DNA from: Desulfogranum marinum
GTDB taxonomy: Bacteria; Desulfobacterota; Desulfobulbia; Desulfobulbales; Desulfobulbaceae
DNA: 64,000 nucleotides
Reading direction: 5' to 3'
Assembly: GCF_016918565.1 (NCBI RefSeq)
Contig: NZ_JAFFQD010000022.1
Coordinates: 1 to 64,000, forward strand
The position numbers were made by a program, and so were the translations under genes. Positions within the stretch are counted from its first letter, which is position 1. Each line of letters begins with the position of its first letter. Below, piece by piece: positions 63,256-64,000 of the stretch. The notes beneath the pieces were generated by a model. The model did no database searches and had not been told where the DNA came from. It saw nothing but the letters and a program-made list of their open reading frames with translations.

Positions 63256-63349
63256 AGAATTTCCTTAATACGTGTAGTGACATGACGCCATTTTCAAACA
63301 TACAAGCACGACCGCCCCGCTTGTGCTTTCATTACAAAAAGACTTTAAC

Positions 63350-64000
63350 TCATTTATCAACATCACTTCTCATTGGTCGATTGACAAGAGCCTTGACAGT
63401 AAAATCCTGAAGCGGGATATCGCTTTTCCACTGTGGCAGCTTGTTGCCAGGCCCCTTGATCCGTACGAGCGGTCTTTCACGTTCCGCAAGTCCATTAATT
63501 TTTGCCCAAAGGGTTATGTCTCCCCAGTATTGCGGCGGTGTATCTTCTGCAGCCACAGCTTTAAATATCTCACCTGGTTTTTCGCACCCATCGATAATCG
63601 CTTGGATGGCAAGTGTTTCGAGCCGGCCAAGTCCGGTCTGGGGATCAGGCTGTTCCTGTAATAATCGCGTTGCAGCCGCAGCAATCCAAGGTAAAGGCAA
63701 ATCTGTTGCATGGGACAATTCTTTTAACAATACTCCATCCAGGGTTGCAAAAGCCTTGTCCGCGCTAACACCACAGGCAAACTGCAGGTCTGTGACGTGA
63801 CGACGATCATCATACAGGGAAGCCAACTGATCGGGTTGTAATTGCCCCAATCCGTGGAAGGGTACAATTCCGGGAAAAGACTCCACACAGAGCAGCTCTA
63901 CCTGTTCGATATTCCGGGCAAGCAGACACGTGAGTACATGGGCGAGCATTGACTGATCAAACAGACATGCATCAAACCAAAGGATGATATGCTCATACTT
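63350..64000 (-). CDS. DUF1835-like protein (5' partial)
   Basis: The frame stays open to the right edge, adding residues before the internal ATG at 63949 (HIILWFDACLFDQSM), so the true start lies beyond the window. At least 216 residues are seen. ILWFDACLFDQ, a short DDRRHVT motif and the C-terminal GRLETLAIQAI-type segment resemble DUF1835-family proteins, whose function is not established. The assignment is from memory of the pattern and is moderate. Confidence 0.6.
   Translation of the reverse strand, partial: KYEHIILWFDACLFDQSMLAHVLTCLLARNIEQVELLCVESFPGIVPFHGLGQLQPDQLASLYDDRRHVTDLQFACGVSADKAFATLDGVLLKELSHATDLPLPWIAAAATRLLQEQPDPQTGLGRLETLAIQAIIDGCEKPGEIFKAVAAEDTPPQYWGDITLWAKINGLAERERPLVRIKGPGNKLPQWKSDIPLQDFTVKALVNRPMRSDVDK

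Overview
The window looks like chromosome of an anaerobic, sulfate-reducing or sulfur-metabolising member of the Desulfobacterota, probably near the Desulfobulbales. This rests on the gene mix: hgcAB mercury methylation genes, a small siroheme sulfite reductase-like protein, a CbiK-type cobaltochelatase under a cobalamin riboswitch, an FmdE-family protein, lutABC lactate oxidation genes, a selenocysteine tRNA and several sigma-54 type regulators. The placement is inference from gene content. No rRNA operon, phage, integrase, transposase gene or CRISPR array was seen.

Layout. 1-1.3 kb: tail of a gene, tRNA-Sec (selC) and a small acidic protein. 1.5-4.5 kb: a drug-export type ABC operon (fusion lipoprotein, ATPase, ABC-2 permease) on the minus strand. 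4.8-6.9 kb: leuCD. 7.0-9.0 kb: an ArsR-type regulator followed by hgcA and hgcB. 9.2-11.8 kb: a ThDP decarboxylase with a radical SAM activase-like protein. 12.1-18 kb: an aminotransferase behind an attenuator-like leader, a PabB-PabC fusion, a hydroxyacid dehydrogenase, a MazG-like pyrophosphohydrolase and a sugar-kinase-like phosphotransferase. 18-20 kb: a small Cys-rich protein and riboswitch-controlled cbiK. 20.3-24.9 kb: an FKBP, a molybdenum-storage protein with a 65-residue partner, tgt-yajC and a spermidine-synthase-like protein. 25-30 kb: YhcC-like radical SAM, cupin, FmdE-like protein, two U32-type proteins, a glycogen-binding-domain protein and a gamma carbonic anhydrase. 30.6-35.7 kb: a nucleoside ABC importer with a purine phosphoribosyltransferase. 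36-46 kb: a dense block of two-component and sigma-54 regulators around an SLC13-type carrier, divergent from lutABC (46.4-49.3 kb). 49.5-56.2 kb: an RND efflux operon whose outer-membrane protein is fused to a substrate-binding domain. 56.6-64 kb: a DEAD-box helicase, sulfite reductase-like protein, SMR and DMT transporters, a YchJ-like protein, an FMN hydroxyacid oxidase-like protein and two less clear genes.

How parts fit together. HgcA needs a corrinoid cofactor, and cbiK with its cobalamin riboswitch is a plausible link to that need. The regulators at 37-46 kb, the carrier at 42-43.6 kb and lutABC read as one lactate or organic-acid uptake and oxidation locus, with an operator array and a good sigma-54 promoter in the divergent intergenic region.

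The least expected signal is a set of small non-coding repeats (about 70-360 bp, terminal inverted repeats, MITE-like). They share an outer end of the type TARCCCRAA and lie repeatedly at gene ends. At four genes the stop codon TAA or TAG is itself the first three bases of the repeat. In two more genes the reading frame runs a few codons into a repeat and stops there. A different repeat separates the arsR-like gene from hgcA.
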